Positions 1 through 7,697 of a DNA stretch of 64,000 nt are shown in pieces. The stretch spans positions 1 to 64,000 of the forward strand of contig DULU01000005.1 in NCBI GenBank assembly GCA_012840225.1, read 5' to 3'. A program made the position numbers and the translations under genes. The stretch is from Bacillota bacterium (GTDB lineage Bacteria > Bacillota > Limnochordia > DTU080). How positions within the stretch are numbered: the stretch's first letter is position 1; each line of letters begins with the position of its first letter. The notes under the pieces were generated by a model. That model was not told the origin of the DNA and searched no databases. It saw only the letters and a program-made list of their open reading frames with translations.

Positions 1-716
1 ACACTGTCGGGCGCGCCGGGTTCCTCCCCACCGTCCGTGGTGATCCTCGGATACACATGGTGGGTGATAAAAAGCCTGCGGCTGTCGTTTATTAATTGTC
101 TGACCAGCTCCAGGAGGTCGATCTGTTCCGGACGAAAGTCTGCGGTGAAATCTTCCAGGCGCAGCATGTTGATCAATGCCTGCAGCGAGCGACCAAGGCG
201 CCGGTTTTCCTCCGCCACGCTTTGCAATGCTACCTTTACCTCACCGGGAAGAGGGATCTCCAACTGATCCAACCGCTGCAATTCCAGGTCTATCACGGAA
301 AGCGGCGTTTTCATATAATGGGCCCACATACCCATGAGGCGGATATTCTCCCGGTGCCGCCCGCTCTCTGCCGTCAGCTCCGTGCGCAGCCTGGAGATCA
401 CCTGATTCCAGACTGCGACAAACAGGCGGTGCTCTGCGGTATAAGCCGGCGGCAGAACCGTCATCTCATCAAGCGAAGCCTGCTCTACAGCGAAACGCAG
501 TCCGGTGAGAAAAGCTTTCCGGCGCCGGTAATCATAATAAAGATATAGTCCGAGACCGACCAAGCCGAGCAAAGCGATATAGGCGACGGTGGCCGGGCGC
601 CAGCTACCCTGGTGGACAAATTGCTCCAGATATAGAATGCCTATGATGAAGACGGCAAAAGTACAGTAGAGTATGATGAAACCCAGGGACTGGCGGAGAT
701 AGGTTAGAAAACTCAT
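1..716 (-). CDS. BceS-like sensor histidine kinase (3' part outside window)
   Basis: The reading frame starts at ATG 716 on the minus strand and runs off the left edge after 238 codons. Two membrane segments (about residues 9-31 and 42-61) are separated by only about ten residues. This is the architecture of small intramembrane-sensing kinases of the BceS/VraS type, which detect cell-envelope antibiotics together with an ABC transporter. The H-box is WAHYMKTPLSVIDL, with phospho-acceptor His133. The catalytic ATPase domain lies outside the window. It follows the response regulator at 738-1457 by 21 bases, so the two form an operon. A BceAB-type transporter would be expected to the left but cannot be seen. 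The kinase call is firm; the Bce-type assignment rests on topology and H-box wording. Confidence 0.88.
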   Translation of the reverse strand, partial: MSFLTYLRQSLGFIILYCTFAVFIIGILYLEQFVHQGSWRPATVAYIALLGLVGLGLYLYYDYRRRKAFLTGLRFAVEQASLDEMTVLPPAYTAEHRLFVAVWNQVISRLRTELTAESGRHRENIRLMGMWAHYMKTPLSVIDLELQRLDQLEIPLPGEVKVALQSVAEENRRLGRSLQALINMLRLEDFTADFRPEQIDLLELVRQLINDSRRLFITHHVYPRITTDGGEEPGAPDS

Positions 717-737
717 CCTCACTCACTCTCTCCAGCT

Positions 738-1457
738 CTACTCATCACTGTCTCGGTGTTTCAGGTTCAGGCGGTAGCCTTGCCCGCGCCTGGTTTCCAC
801 TGCCCCGTCCAGGTTGAGGGCGGCCAGGCGATGGCGCAGGCGGGTGACATTCACCGTCAAAGTATTGTCGTCCACAAAGGCCACATCATCCCACAGCACT
901 TCGAGCAGCTCCGCCCGTCCGACAATTTCTCCCTCTCGTTTGGCCAACAGCCATAACAGCCGGAATTCCTTGGCGGACAGTTCCACCCGCAGACCACGGC
1001 GGCTCACGGTGCTGTTGCTCCGGTTGATGATTACATCGTCTATCTGCAGAATGTCCGGCTCCTGGCGCCAGGCATATTCCCCATATGTTCGCCTCAGGAG
1101 ACTGTTCACTTTGGCCACCGCCAACTCCAGGCTGAATGGTTTGCTGATATAATCATCTCCCCCGCTTTCCAGGGCTCTCACTTGGTCGACATCCTGATCC
1201 CGGGCGGAAAGGAAGATGATCGGCACGGTGGAGTGCATGCGGATCTGCCGGCACCAGTGGTAGCCGTCATAACGAGGTAAATTGATATCCAGAATTACCA
1301 GATCGGGCTTTTGGGCCAAAAACTCCTCCTTGATGTGGGCCAAGTCGGATGGTACCACCACCCTGTGGCCATAACGCTCCAGTTCGGCTTTCAGGATGCG
1401 GGCGATCTTCTCATCGTCTTCCACCAGCAAGATGCGGTATCCCGGTGCTGTTTCCAT
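738..1457 (-). CDS. OmpR/PhoB-family response regulator, partner of the kinase
   Basis: A two-domain DNA-binding response regulator of 239 residues. The receiver domain shows the acidic VEDDEK pair, phospho-acceptor Asp57 in VILDINLP, and the SKPF lysine. The C-terminal winged helix ends with the usual TRRGQGYRL hairpin. ATG 1457 is preferred because a GGAG lies six bases upstream; ATG 1478 would add seven residues but has a poorer site. It sits immediately upstream of the BceS-like kinase gene and probably receives phosphate from it. It is divergent from the aminoglycoside gene starting near 1533, so its binding sites may lie in the short gap between them (inference). Confidence 0.92.
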   Translation of the reverse strand: METAPGYRILLVEDDEKIARILKAELERYGHRVVVPSDLAHIKEEFLAQKPDLVILDINLPRYDGYHWCRQIRMHSTVPIIFLSARDQDVDQVRALESGGDDYISKPFSLELAVAKVNSLLRRTYGEYAWRQEPDILQIDDVIINRSNSTVSRRGLRVELSAKEFRLLWLLAKREGEIVGRAELLEVLWDDVAFVDDNTLTVNVTRLRHRLAALNLDGAVETRRGQGYRLNLKHRDSDE

Positions 1458-1532
1458 GGCAGCCTCCATATAGTCCATCTTTTAGCTATCACCAACAATA
1501 GCAAACATATGTGTTAATTCTTTCCAAGTACC

Positions 1533-2453
1533 ATGAAACCTGCGCCGTCAGGGCAGGACGAATTGAGACAAGAGCGAAGAGTGACGGCAAAGATGAGTTG
1601 GAGAGGGCGGACGATCATCGATAATATAATACAAATTCCTGCGGAAATTACCGAACAGCTCTCTTGCGCTCAAAAGGTGATTGAGCGCCATCTGGCAGAT
1701 AAAGTGATGGCTATCCATTTATTTGGCTCGGCAGTGGACGGGGGGCTCAAGCCGCAAAGCGATATCGACCTCTTGGTCACGGTGAGCATCCAGCTTGATG
1801 ACGCGATACGACAAGCCTTGCTGCAGGATCTGCTGACAGTGTCGGTGCCGCCGGACGGCGGTGGGCGAGGCGGCGATGGTTTTTGGTTAAAGAGGAATTG
1901 GCGTTCCCTTGAGGTGACGGTGCTCGTCTATCAGGATGTGCTGCCCTGGCGCTACCCGCCCCGGCGGGAGCTGCAGTTCGGCGAATGGCTGCGCCGGGAA
2001 ATCGAGGCGGGCCGGCATCTCCCGCCCGTCGCGGATCCTGATTTAACGATATTGATCGCCAAGGCCAGGCAGCATAGCATCGCTTTGGTCGGGCCTCCCG
2101 CAGAAACCTTCTTCGCTCCCATCCCGCGGAAAGATTTTCTCCACGCTCTCGCCGATTGCCTGGCGCTCTGGGAAAAGCCGGAAGATTGGCAGGGTGATGA
2201 GCGTAACATCATGCTTACGCTGGCGCGCATCTGGTACAGTGCCGCCACCGGACAAATCGCTCCGAAGGACATGGCGGCCTCCTGGGTGGAGGAGCGCTTG
2301 CCGGCCGAGCATCGTCTCCTCCTGGCAGAGGCGCGGGCCGCATATCTGGGAGAGTTGCAAGACGATTTTGCCGCCAAGGCGACGGCAACGGCAGAGTTCA
2401 TTCGCTTCGCCAAAGCGGAGATTCGGAAGATCCTGGCAGCTTCGGGCACATAA
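1533..2453 (+). CDS. AadA-like aminoglycoside (3'')(9) adenylyltransferase
   Basis: The family transfers AMP to streptomycin and spectinomycin. The nucleotidyltransferase signature GSAVDGGLKPQSDIDLL begins near residue 65, with metal-binding Asp77 and Asp79. The downstream segments WRYPPRRELQFGEW, GDERNIMLTLARIWYS and TGQIAPKDMAASWV read almost word for word like integron-type AadA proteins, including the C-terminal helical domain (DUF4111). At 306 residues it is longer than AadA (about 260): it has an N-terminal extension and a Gly-rich insertion near residues 104-120. An internal ATG at 1593 (residue 21) or GTG at 1581 may be the true start. No attC site or integrase is seen, so it appears to be a chromosomal homologue. 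Activity against drugs is inferred. Confidence 0.88.
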   Translation: MKPAPSGQDELRQERRVTAKMSWRGRTIIDNIIQIPAEITEQLSCAQKVIERHLADKVMAIHLFGSAVDGGLKPQSDIDLLVTVSIQLDDAIRQALLQDLLTVSVPPDGGGRGGDGFWLKRNWRSLEVTVLVYQDVLPWRYPPRRELQFGEWLRREIEAGRHLPPVADPDLTILIAKARQHSIALVGPPAETFFAPIPRKDFLHALADCLALWEKPEDWQGDERNIMLTLARIWYSAATGQIAPKDMAASWVEERLPAEHRLLLAEARAAYLGELQDDFAAKATATAEFIRFAKAEIRKILAASGT

Positions 2454-2644
2454 TCATTGTAATAAGCTATACACACTCCGCGGCAGATACCACGGATTTG
2501 GTAGACAGCCGCAAATTGGCCGGCATAGCCCGGCAGCTGGCCATCTTGTTCAGAGAAGGCTTGCGCACCTACAGCAATAGATGATATACATACATTACCA
2601 ATTCCTATTTTGGCAATCCCGGAAAACGGAGAGAGCTGTGCGGT

Positions 2645-3478
2645 ATGAATGTGCCTCTTACCGGCAACATCAAAGTGCCTGTCACCAAAGAGACGATCAT
2701 TGCGGGTCTGCGCCACCTCGGGGTGAAGCCGGGTCACATGGTACTGGTTCACAGTTCCCTTTCCAGCTTCGGCCATGTGGAGGGAGGGGCGGCCACGGTG
2801 GTCGACGCTCTCCTGGAAGTGGTGACCGCCGATGGTACGGTGATGATGCCCACCTTCACGCACAATCATCATATCGTGTTCGATCCCCGCACCACGGCGA
2901 GCGTGAGCGGCGCCATCACCAATGAGCTGCGGCGCCGGCCTGAAGCCCATCGATCACTCCATCCCACTCATGCCTATGCCGCCATCGGCCGGCAAGCTCA
3001 ATGGCTGGTGAGCAACCATCAGGAGGCTACTACTTTCGGGCCTGCTTCACCTCTGGGCAAATTGTGCCGGGCCGGCGGCGATGTGATTTTGATGGGCGTG
3101 GGCATGAACAGAGCTACCGCCATGCACCTGGGCGAGATGCTGGCCGGAGCCGCCTGCCTTGGAGAGCGTACCATTCCCTGCCGCTGCATCGATCCCCGGA
3201 GCAACAAGGAGATCATTGTCTGGGCCGACGCCTTCCGCAGCAGGCAGTGCCCGGCAGGTGATGATAGGGAGATCACCCGCCGCCTGCAGCAAAAGGGCTT
3301 GTGGCGGGAAGTGACCATCGGGCAGGCCAAAGTGGCCTGCATTAAGGGTTGGGACATAGTGGAAGAGTACCGCCGGCTTTTGACGGCGGGATGGAACGGG
3401 CATCCGGGATGCCGATTATGTGAGGTAAAACCTCACACCGTGGAAAGCCTGAGCAGCAAAAGGCGGTCTTTAAGATGA
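2645..3478 (+). CDS. AAC(3)-family aminoglycoside N-acetyltransferase (YokD-like)
   Basis: A 277-residue protein of the AAC(3) family, which acetylates the 3-amino group of 2-deoxystreptamine aminoglycosides using acetyl-CoA. Typical segments are VLVHSSLSSFG near the N-terminus, GTVMMPTFTH, RSLHPTHAYAAIG, TTFGPASPLGKL and VILMGVGMNRATAMHLGE. These appear in the family's usual order and spacing. It follows the AadA-like gene on the same strand after 191 bases and overlaps the next small membrane-protein gene by four bases (ATGA). Some family members act on other amines (YokD has no known drug role), so resistance is an inference from the family and from the AadA-like neighbour. Confidence 0.86.
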   Translation: MNVPLTGNIKVPVTKETIIAGLRHLGVKPGHMVLVHSSLSSFGHVEGGAATVVDALLEVVTADGTVMMPTFTHNHHIVFDPRTTASVSGAITNELRRRPEAHRSLHPTHAYAAIGRQAQWLVSNHQEATTFGPASPLGKLCRAGGDVILMGVGMNRATAMHLGEMLAGAACLGERTIPCRCIDPRSNKEIIVWADAFRSRQCPAGDDREITRRLQQKGLWREVTIGQAKVACIKGWDIVEEYRRLLTAGWNGHPGCRLCEVKPHTVESLSSKRRSLR

Positions 3479-3858
3479 AGCTGAAAATTGTGCCTGCATC
3501 GAAGCAGAAGAAGTACCGGAAAAACACCAAACGCCCGCCTGCGGCCGGCGGCGGCAGGTGGTGGCTCTTGGTTGCCATGATGGTGGCGGCCGTGGCGGTG
3601 ATGGCGGCGGTGGCAGTGATGAGCAGTGCGGTGGCTGGACAGTCGGCGCCGGCCTGGATGTTCCGACTCGTGCTCCTCTTGGTTTTGGCAGCGATGGCGG
3701 TCGCCTTTTTGGCAATGCGGCGAGTGGGGCCACATAAAAAGAAGCCCACCACCCCACCGCCGCTGCTCAAGCCGGGCTGGCAAAACGACCCCTTCCTTAA
3801 AAAGCACCGCCTTCAGACCGAACGCTCTGCCGAGTTGAAGGGACGGCGCAACGAGTAG
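3475..3858 (+). CDS. Small two-pass membrane protein, unknown function
   Basis: A 127-residue protein whose ATG overlaps the stop of the AAC(3)-like gene (ATGA), suggesting translational coupling. The N-terminus is basic. Two hydrophobic segments at about residues 29-54 and 62-81 are followed by a basic, proline-containing cytoplasmic tail ending in KGRRNE. It has no family that I recognise. Frames on the opposite strand are also open here, but they are His/Arg-rich shadows of GC-rich DNA. The coupling and the terminator-like hairpin just after its stop favour this frame. A role alongside the acetyltransferase is not established. Confidence 0.55.
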   Translation: MKLKIVPASKQKKYRKNTKRPPAAGGGRWWLLVAMMVAAVAVMAAVAVMSSAVAGQSAPAWMFRLVLLLVLAAMAVAFLAMRRVGPHKKKPTTPPPLLKPGWQNDPFLKKHRLQTERSAELKGRRNE

Positions 3859-3873
3859 GGTGCAACGCCGCCC

Positions 3874-3906
3874 TGTTTTGGCATTGTGCATTAAAATGCC
3901 AAAACA
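3874..3906. terminator. Hairpin between convergent genes
   Basis: An 11-bp perfect stem (TGTTTTGGCAT paired with ATGCCAAAACA) with an 11-base loop lies in the gap between the + strand membrane-protein gene and the - strand lyase gene. The T- and A-rich arms would give a U-rich 3' arm in either direction, so it may end transcription from both sides. Confidence 0.5.
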
Positions 3907-3918
3907 AAATCCCGGCCC

Positions 3919-5760
3919 TCAGCGGATGATGAGCAGTTCCGGCTTGAACCCGGAGGGGTTGTTGCTGCTGTGAAATTCGGCCAGGGTGACACCGGAGGCT
4001 GCACTGACGACGGCAAAGCTCACTTTTGTTGCCCCGGCGGCTCGTCGTTCCATGACAAATGCGGATACATCGAACTCCCACCAGCGGGCTGCGGTATCCA
4101 CCAGGACCAGAGCCAACTGTTCGTCAAAACCGGGCTTGTTGTTCCAGGTGACCTCGCTTTCCCGCCAGGCATCTTCCCTCACGGCATGCACCCCAATTTC
4201 CCCGGCATTGTCGGTAGCTCCATAAAGGCGCAATATGGCTGCCCCGAAATCGGTGGGGATGCCGCTCAGATCGAACCGGAGATAGCTGATCCTGTTTTTG
4301 GATGAGTTGGACTTGGCCCGCAAGACACGGTTGGTGCCAAAATTGACATCGGCTCTCTCCCCCATCTCCACCAGCGTATCGGCCAGAAGCGGCGCTTTGA
4401 TCTGCAGCAGGGCTTCCTGCTGCATCTCGGCAGGAACAAGTCCGGCAGACGGTGAGCCGGTGGATGTCTGTACAGTGGGGGGCGACATGGTAGGCGGCGG
4501 CACGGTGGGTGGAGGTCCCGGATCCTCGTCGGGATGGAAGCCATGGGTGATGGTACCGAAGTGCAGCAGCTGGCCGCTGGCGCCGCCGATGAAGCGCAAG
4601 GGCGGCTCGTTTTGGCAATGCAGCTGCCGGCACATGGCTTCAGTGCGATAGAAGCGGTAGGCCGGCTCAAGCACCGGCATATGGTTCTCTTTGAAATAGG
4701 TGGATTTGGCCGGATTGGTAGGATTGTCGATGATGAAGTTGATGGCCTTCAGTATGGACCCGCTGCCGTCGCTATGCACATTTGTATATAAGCCGGCATC
4801 GCCCCGGCGGTAAAGCAGTTCGGCATGGGCTACTAGAGCCTGGAGGTGCACCTGTGTATAGGTCCAGGAGGCATCGTTGGCTTCGATCCAGCGCGCCTCG
4901 CACCCGGACGACCCTCTCCTCAGCTCATCGGGAATTCCCCCATAGGGTCTGATGCCCGATTCCGGGCAGCGGGAATCCATCTCCGCGGCTATCCCATTGA
5001 TGCGACGGAACTGCTTCTGATTATGATGCTGGTAGGCTTCGGCCGGAGTGCGGGCAATATTGTTCCAGTCCACCAGCACCAAGCCGCTGTCATGAAGGTA
5101 ATCGGCAATCAGGGCGGAGGTGTATGAACCGGCCGCCCCCCAGTTGTTGTCCCTGGCATCGCTTGCCCAGGAGGTCTTCACATAGACCACTGCCGCCAGC
5201 CAGCGCTGGAAGGTCGCTTTATCTTCCCTTGTCCACCCCTCATACTCCTCAAGCAAATCGGCCGCCCAGATCCAGCCGGGTATATACCAGGAGAGGTTCA
5301 GGATGCACTGGTTGGCGCCGGAAAACTGCTCGCCGAAGCCGTAGGTATCGGTTAAGTCCAGGAGCAGTTCCCGCACGGTCCGCGCATAACTCTCATCTCC
5401 GGTCAAGTGATAAGCCAGTGCTTTGGCATAGACCAGAGGGGAACCCAGGCCGATATACGGCGGCTCGTGTGTGCTCCGGCAGGCCTGGAGCCCACCGATC
5501 TCTCCATAGGTCCACGGCTGCGTCGCCTCGATGATGATCATCCGCTGCACAGCCGTCCTGTAAGGTTCAAGACCACTATCTGCTTTCTCCTTGATGAGGC
5601 GCAATTCGGCCGGGGTGGTCATATAGCCCCGGGATTGCCTTAGCGCCGGAGTATCGGCCGCAGCACTACACACCATACCGCCGAATATAATGCTGAGTCC
5701 GACGGCAAGAAAAACGGCTGCCGCCCTGAACCTTGGTAAAAGGCTTTCTATGTAACACAT
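3919..5760 (-). CDS. Secreted polysaccharide lyase-like protein with C-terminal CBM96-like domain
   Basis: A 613-residue exported protein. ATG 5760 is chosen because AAAGGAGG lies about ten bases upstream and it opens directly onto a signal peptide (hydrophobic core from about residue 12, probable cleavage after VCSAAA). The next 330 or so residues resemble the alginate-lyase superfamily (alpha/alpha toroid), with segments such as GYMTTPAELRLIKEKAD, NNWGAAGSYTSALIADYL and WTYTQVHLQALV. A Pro/Thr linker (PPPTVPPPT) leads to a C-terminal beta domain with ADVNFGTN, YLRFDLSGIP and VTWNNKPGF. This is the pattern of DNRLRE/CBM96 carbohydrate-binding modules. It lies 56 bases downstream of the ABC exporter pair on the same strand. 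The substrate is unknown; uronate-containing glycans are the family's usual targets. Confidence 0.75.
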   Translation of the reverse strand: MCYIESLLPRFRAAAVFLAVGLSIIFGGMVCSAAADTPALRQSRGYMTTPAELRLIKEKADSGLEPYRTAVQRMIIIEATQPWTYGEIGGLQACRSTHEPPYIGLGSPLVYAKALAYHLTGDESYARTVRELLLDLTDTYGFGEQFSGANQCILNLSWYIPGWIWAADLLEEYEGWTREDKATFQRWLAAVVYVKTSWASDARDNNWGAAGSYTSALIADYLHDSGLVLVDWNNIARTPAEAYQHHNQKQFRRINGIAAEMDSRCPESGIRPYGGIPDELRRGSSGCEARWIEANDASWTYTQVHLQALVAHAELLYRRGDAGLYTNVHSDGSGSILKAINFIIDNPTNPAKSTYFKENHMPVLEPAYRFYRTEAMCRQLHCQNEPPLRFIGGASGQLLHFGTITHGFHPDEDPGPPPTVPPPTMSPPTVQTSTGSPSAGLVPAEMQQEALLQIKAPLLADTLVEMGERADVNFGTNRVLRAKSNSSKNRISYLRFDLSGIPTDFGAAILRLYGATDNAGEIGVHAVREDAWRESEVTWNNKPGFDEQLALVLVDTAARWWEFDVSAFVMERRAAGATKVSFAVVSAASGVTLAEFHSSNNPSGFKPELLIIR

Positions 5761-5816
5761 GCCTTCCAGCCCTCCTTTGAGATGTAGCAGTGTTGCCCGG
5801 CGTCCGGCGCGCTCCA

Positions 5817-7697
5817 TTACCCTTCTACACCGGCACTCACCTCTGTATCGGTACCTACTTTTGTCTGCTCATCCATTTCTGCCTGCTTGCCTGCCGCTGT
5901 CTCTTCTATGTCGCTTTCGGCGGCCTGCCAAAGGTGAGCGTAATATCCGCCACGCCTTAACAGTTCACCATGTTCACCTTCTTCGACAATTTTTCCTTCG
6001 TGAAGCACCAATATGCGGTCAGCTCCGGCTACCGTGCCGAGGCGGTGAGCGATGATCAATATTCCGGCTTCGCCTCTGTTTTGCAGCAAAATGTGCTGGA
6101 TCTCTTTTTCCGTCTCATTATCCAGGGCACTGGTGGCTTCATCCAGGACGATCAGTGCCGGACGACGCACCAGAGCCCGGGCTAAAGCGACGCGCTGCCG
6201 TTGCCCGCCCGAAAGCTGGATGCCTCGCTCGCCGACCTGTGTCTCCAGCGCGTGGGGCAATTGTGCCGCCAGTCCGGTGAGACCGAGCTGCTGCCGATCG
6301 TGCGGCGAAAGCGCCAACGCCTCTCCACAGGTGATGTTTTCCAGTACCGTATCGGCATAGAGATAGGGGGTCTGCGGGACATAAGCGACCAGGGAGCGTA
6401 TGGAGGACAGATTCTCTTTGGTATTTAACCCACAGACCGCCACCTCGCCCTGATCCGGAAGATATAGCCCCAAAGCCAGGCGGGCGACGGTAGTCTTTCC
6501 GGCACCGCTCCCACCCACCAAGCCGACCACCTCACCTTTATTCACCCGCAGCGAAAGCCGGTCCAAAATGCGCCGTTCCCCGGCATGATGAAAGACGACA
6601 TCTTCCATTAATAATGCCGGCGGCTCTAACTCTTCCTCGCCCCTATGCTTTTCTTCGCCCCTTTGCTCTTCCTGAGCAATACTGGGCAGAGGAGCTGCCA
6701 CAGGGATCGCATATTCCACCGGCATGGCCAATAGTTCCTTCACCCGGCGTGCCGCCGCAAAGGCATGCTGCATACTACCCCACATATACGAGACCTGAGC
6801 GAACGGACCGGTCAGCCGATTGACCATAATCAGAAAGGCCAACACAGTGCCGGTGCTGAGGTTTCCCCGCACGGCGGCCAAGGCAATAACCATGCCGCTC
6901 GCCAGTGTGCATAACAGCCAGGATGAATAATTAATGATATGCAGACAGTTCGAGACCAGGGCTTGCCTGAGATGGAGCTTCTTCAGATCGCTCCTTATCT
7001 GGGTGAAGCGGTCCACAGCCCACTCTTCCAGATTATATGCCCGCACCACTTCCATGGCCTGCAGGTCGTCCTGGAGAAAACTGCGCATCTCCGCCTCGCC
7101 TTTCTGGATCAACTCACCCAGCCGGCGCAGCCGCCGGTCGAACACTCTGCCGACGAGGAAGATCAGAGGCCCGACGGCGGTGACGATCAAAGTCAAGAGG
7201 AAGTTGATGCGAGACAGGTAATAAAAGGCCAGGAGCGCCGTGATCACCGCCGAAGTGAATTGGGCGATGTTGGCCATAAACCCCCTGATGGCCTGCGCCG
7301 TATCATTGAAAGCCCGAGAGACGAAGTCTCCGGTATGTCCCTTTTCCAGTGCCGGCAGCGCAATCCGGTTCAGATGGGATGCCGTCTCCCGGCGGAAAGA
7401 GCGCACCACCAAAGCCATGCCGTAGTTGATGAGGTACCAGCCGGCGCAACCGGCAGCCCCCATGAGGGCTAAAGCTCCACCCCAGATGACCAGCAAGCGG
7501 TAAAGCAATGTCAAATTGCCGGCCACCACCAGATCAAGCAGGTTTTGCTGCATGCCGGCAATGCCCACCTGGAAGCCGCTGAAACCGATGGTGAGCACCG
7601 TCCCTGCCAGCCAATATGGCCACACGGGCCGCAGACGCCGGTAAATCAGAGATAATAATGAGCGCATTTCCTCATGCATTTTCAGGCTGACTGCCAA
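5817..7697 (-). CDS. ABC exporter half-transporter (second of a heterodimer)
   Basis: A 626-residue fusion of a six-helix membrane domain and a nucleotide-binding domain. The start is a TTG at 7697 with a strong GGGAGGTGA site nine bases upstream, inside the end of the preceding ABC gene (16-base overlap). The ATPase motifs are complete: Walker A GLVGGSGAGKTT, signature LSGGQRQRVALARAL, Walker B LIVLDEATSALD and H-loop IAHRLG. With its neighbour it probably forms a heterodimeric exporter of the MsbA/BmrCD class. The substrate (drug, lipid or peptide) cannot be read from sequence. A Glu/Arg-rich repeat (EEQRGEEKHRGEEE) joins the two domains. Confidence 0.9.
   Translation of the reverse strand: MAVSLKMHEEMRSLLSLIYRRLRPVWPYWLAGTVLTIGFSGFQVGIAGMQQNLLDLVVAGNLTLLYRLLVIWGGALALMGAAGCAGWYLINYGMALVVRSFRRETASHLNRIALPALEKGHTGDFVSRAFNDTAQAIRGFMANIAQFTSAVITALLAFYYLSRINFLLTLIVTAVGPLIFLVGRVFDRRLRRLGELIQKGEAEMRSFLQDDLQAMEVVRAYNLEEWAVDRFTQIRSDLKKLHLRQALVSNCLHIINYSSWLLCTLASGMVIALAAVRGNLSTGTVLAFLIMVNRLTGPFAQVSYMWGSMQHAFAAARRVKELLAMPVEYAIPVAAPLPSIAQEEQRGEEKHRGEEELEPPALLMEDVVFHHAGERRILDRLSLRVNKGEVVGLVGGSGAGKTTVARLALGLYLPDQGEVAVCGLNTKENLSSIRSLVAYVPQTPYLYADTVLENITCGEALALSPHDRQQLGLTGLAAQLPHALETQVGERGIQLSGGQRQRVALARALVRRPALIVLDEATSALDNETEKEIQHILLQNRGEAGILIIAHRLGTVAGADRILVLHEGKIVEEGEHGELLRRGGYYAHLWQAAESDIEETAAGKQAEMDEQTKVGTDTEVSAGVEG

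Noticed and set aside
2450-2584. Protein-like translation of about 43 codons just after the AadA-like gene (SYTHSADTTDLV, ARQLAILFREGL)
   Set aside because: No start codon and no recognised family; it could be a remnant, but it is too short to support as a feature.
1952-2950. A 332-codon minus-strand open frame across the AadA-like and AAC(3)-like genes
   Set aside because: It overlaps two clearly recognisable genes and its translation has no coherent domain; it is a shadow frame of GC-rich DNA.
3433-3891. Minus-strand frames opposite the small membrane protein
   Set aside because: Their translations are His/Arg-rich and low in complexity, and they run through the terminator-like hairpin.
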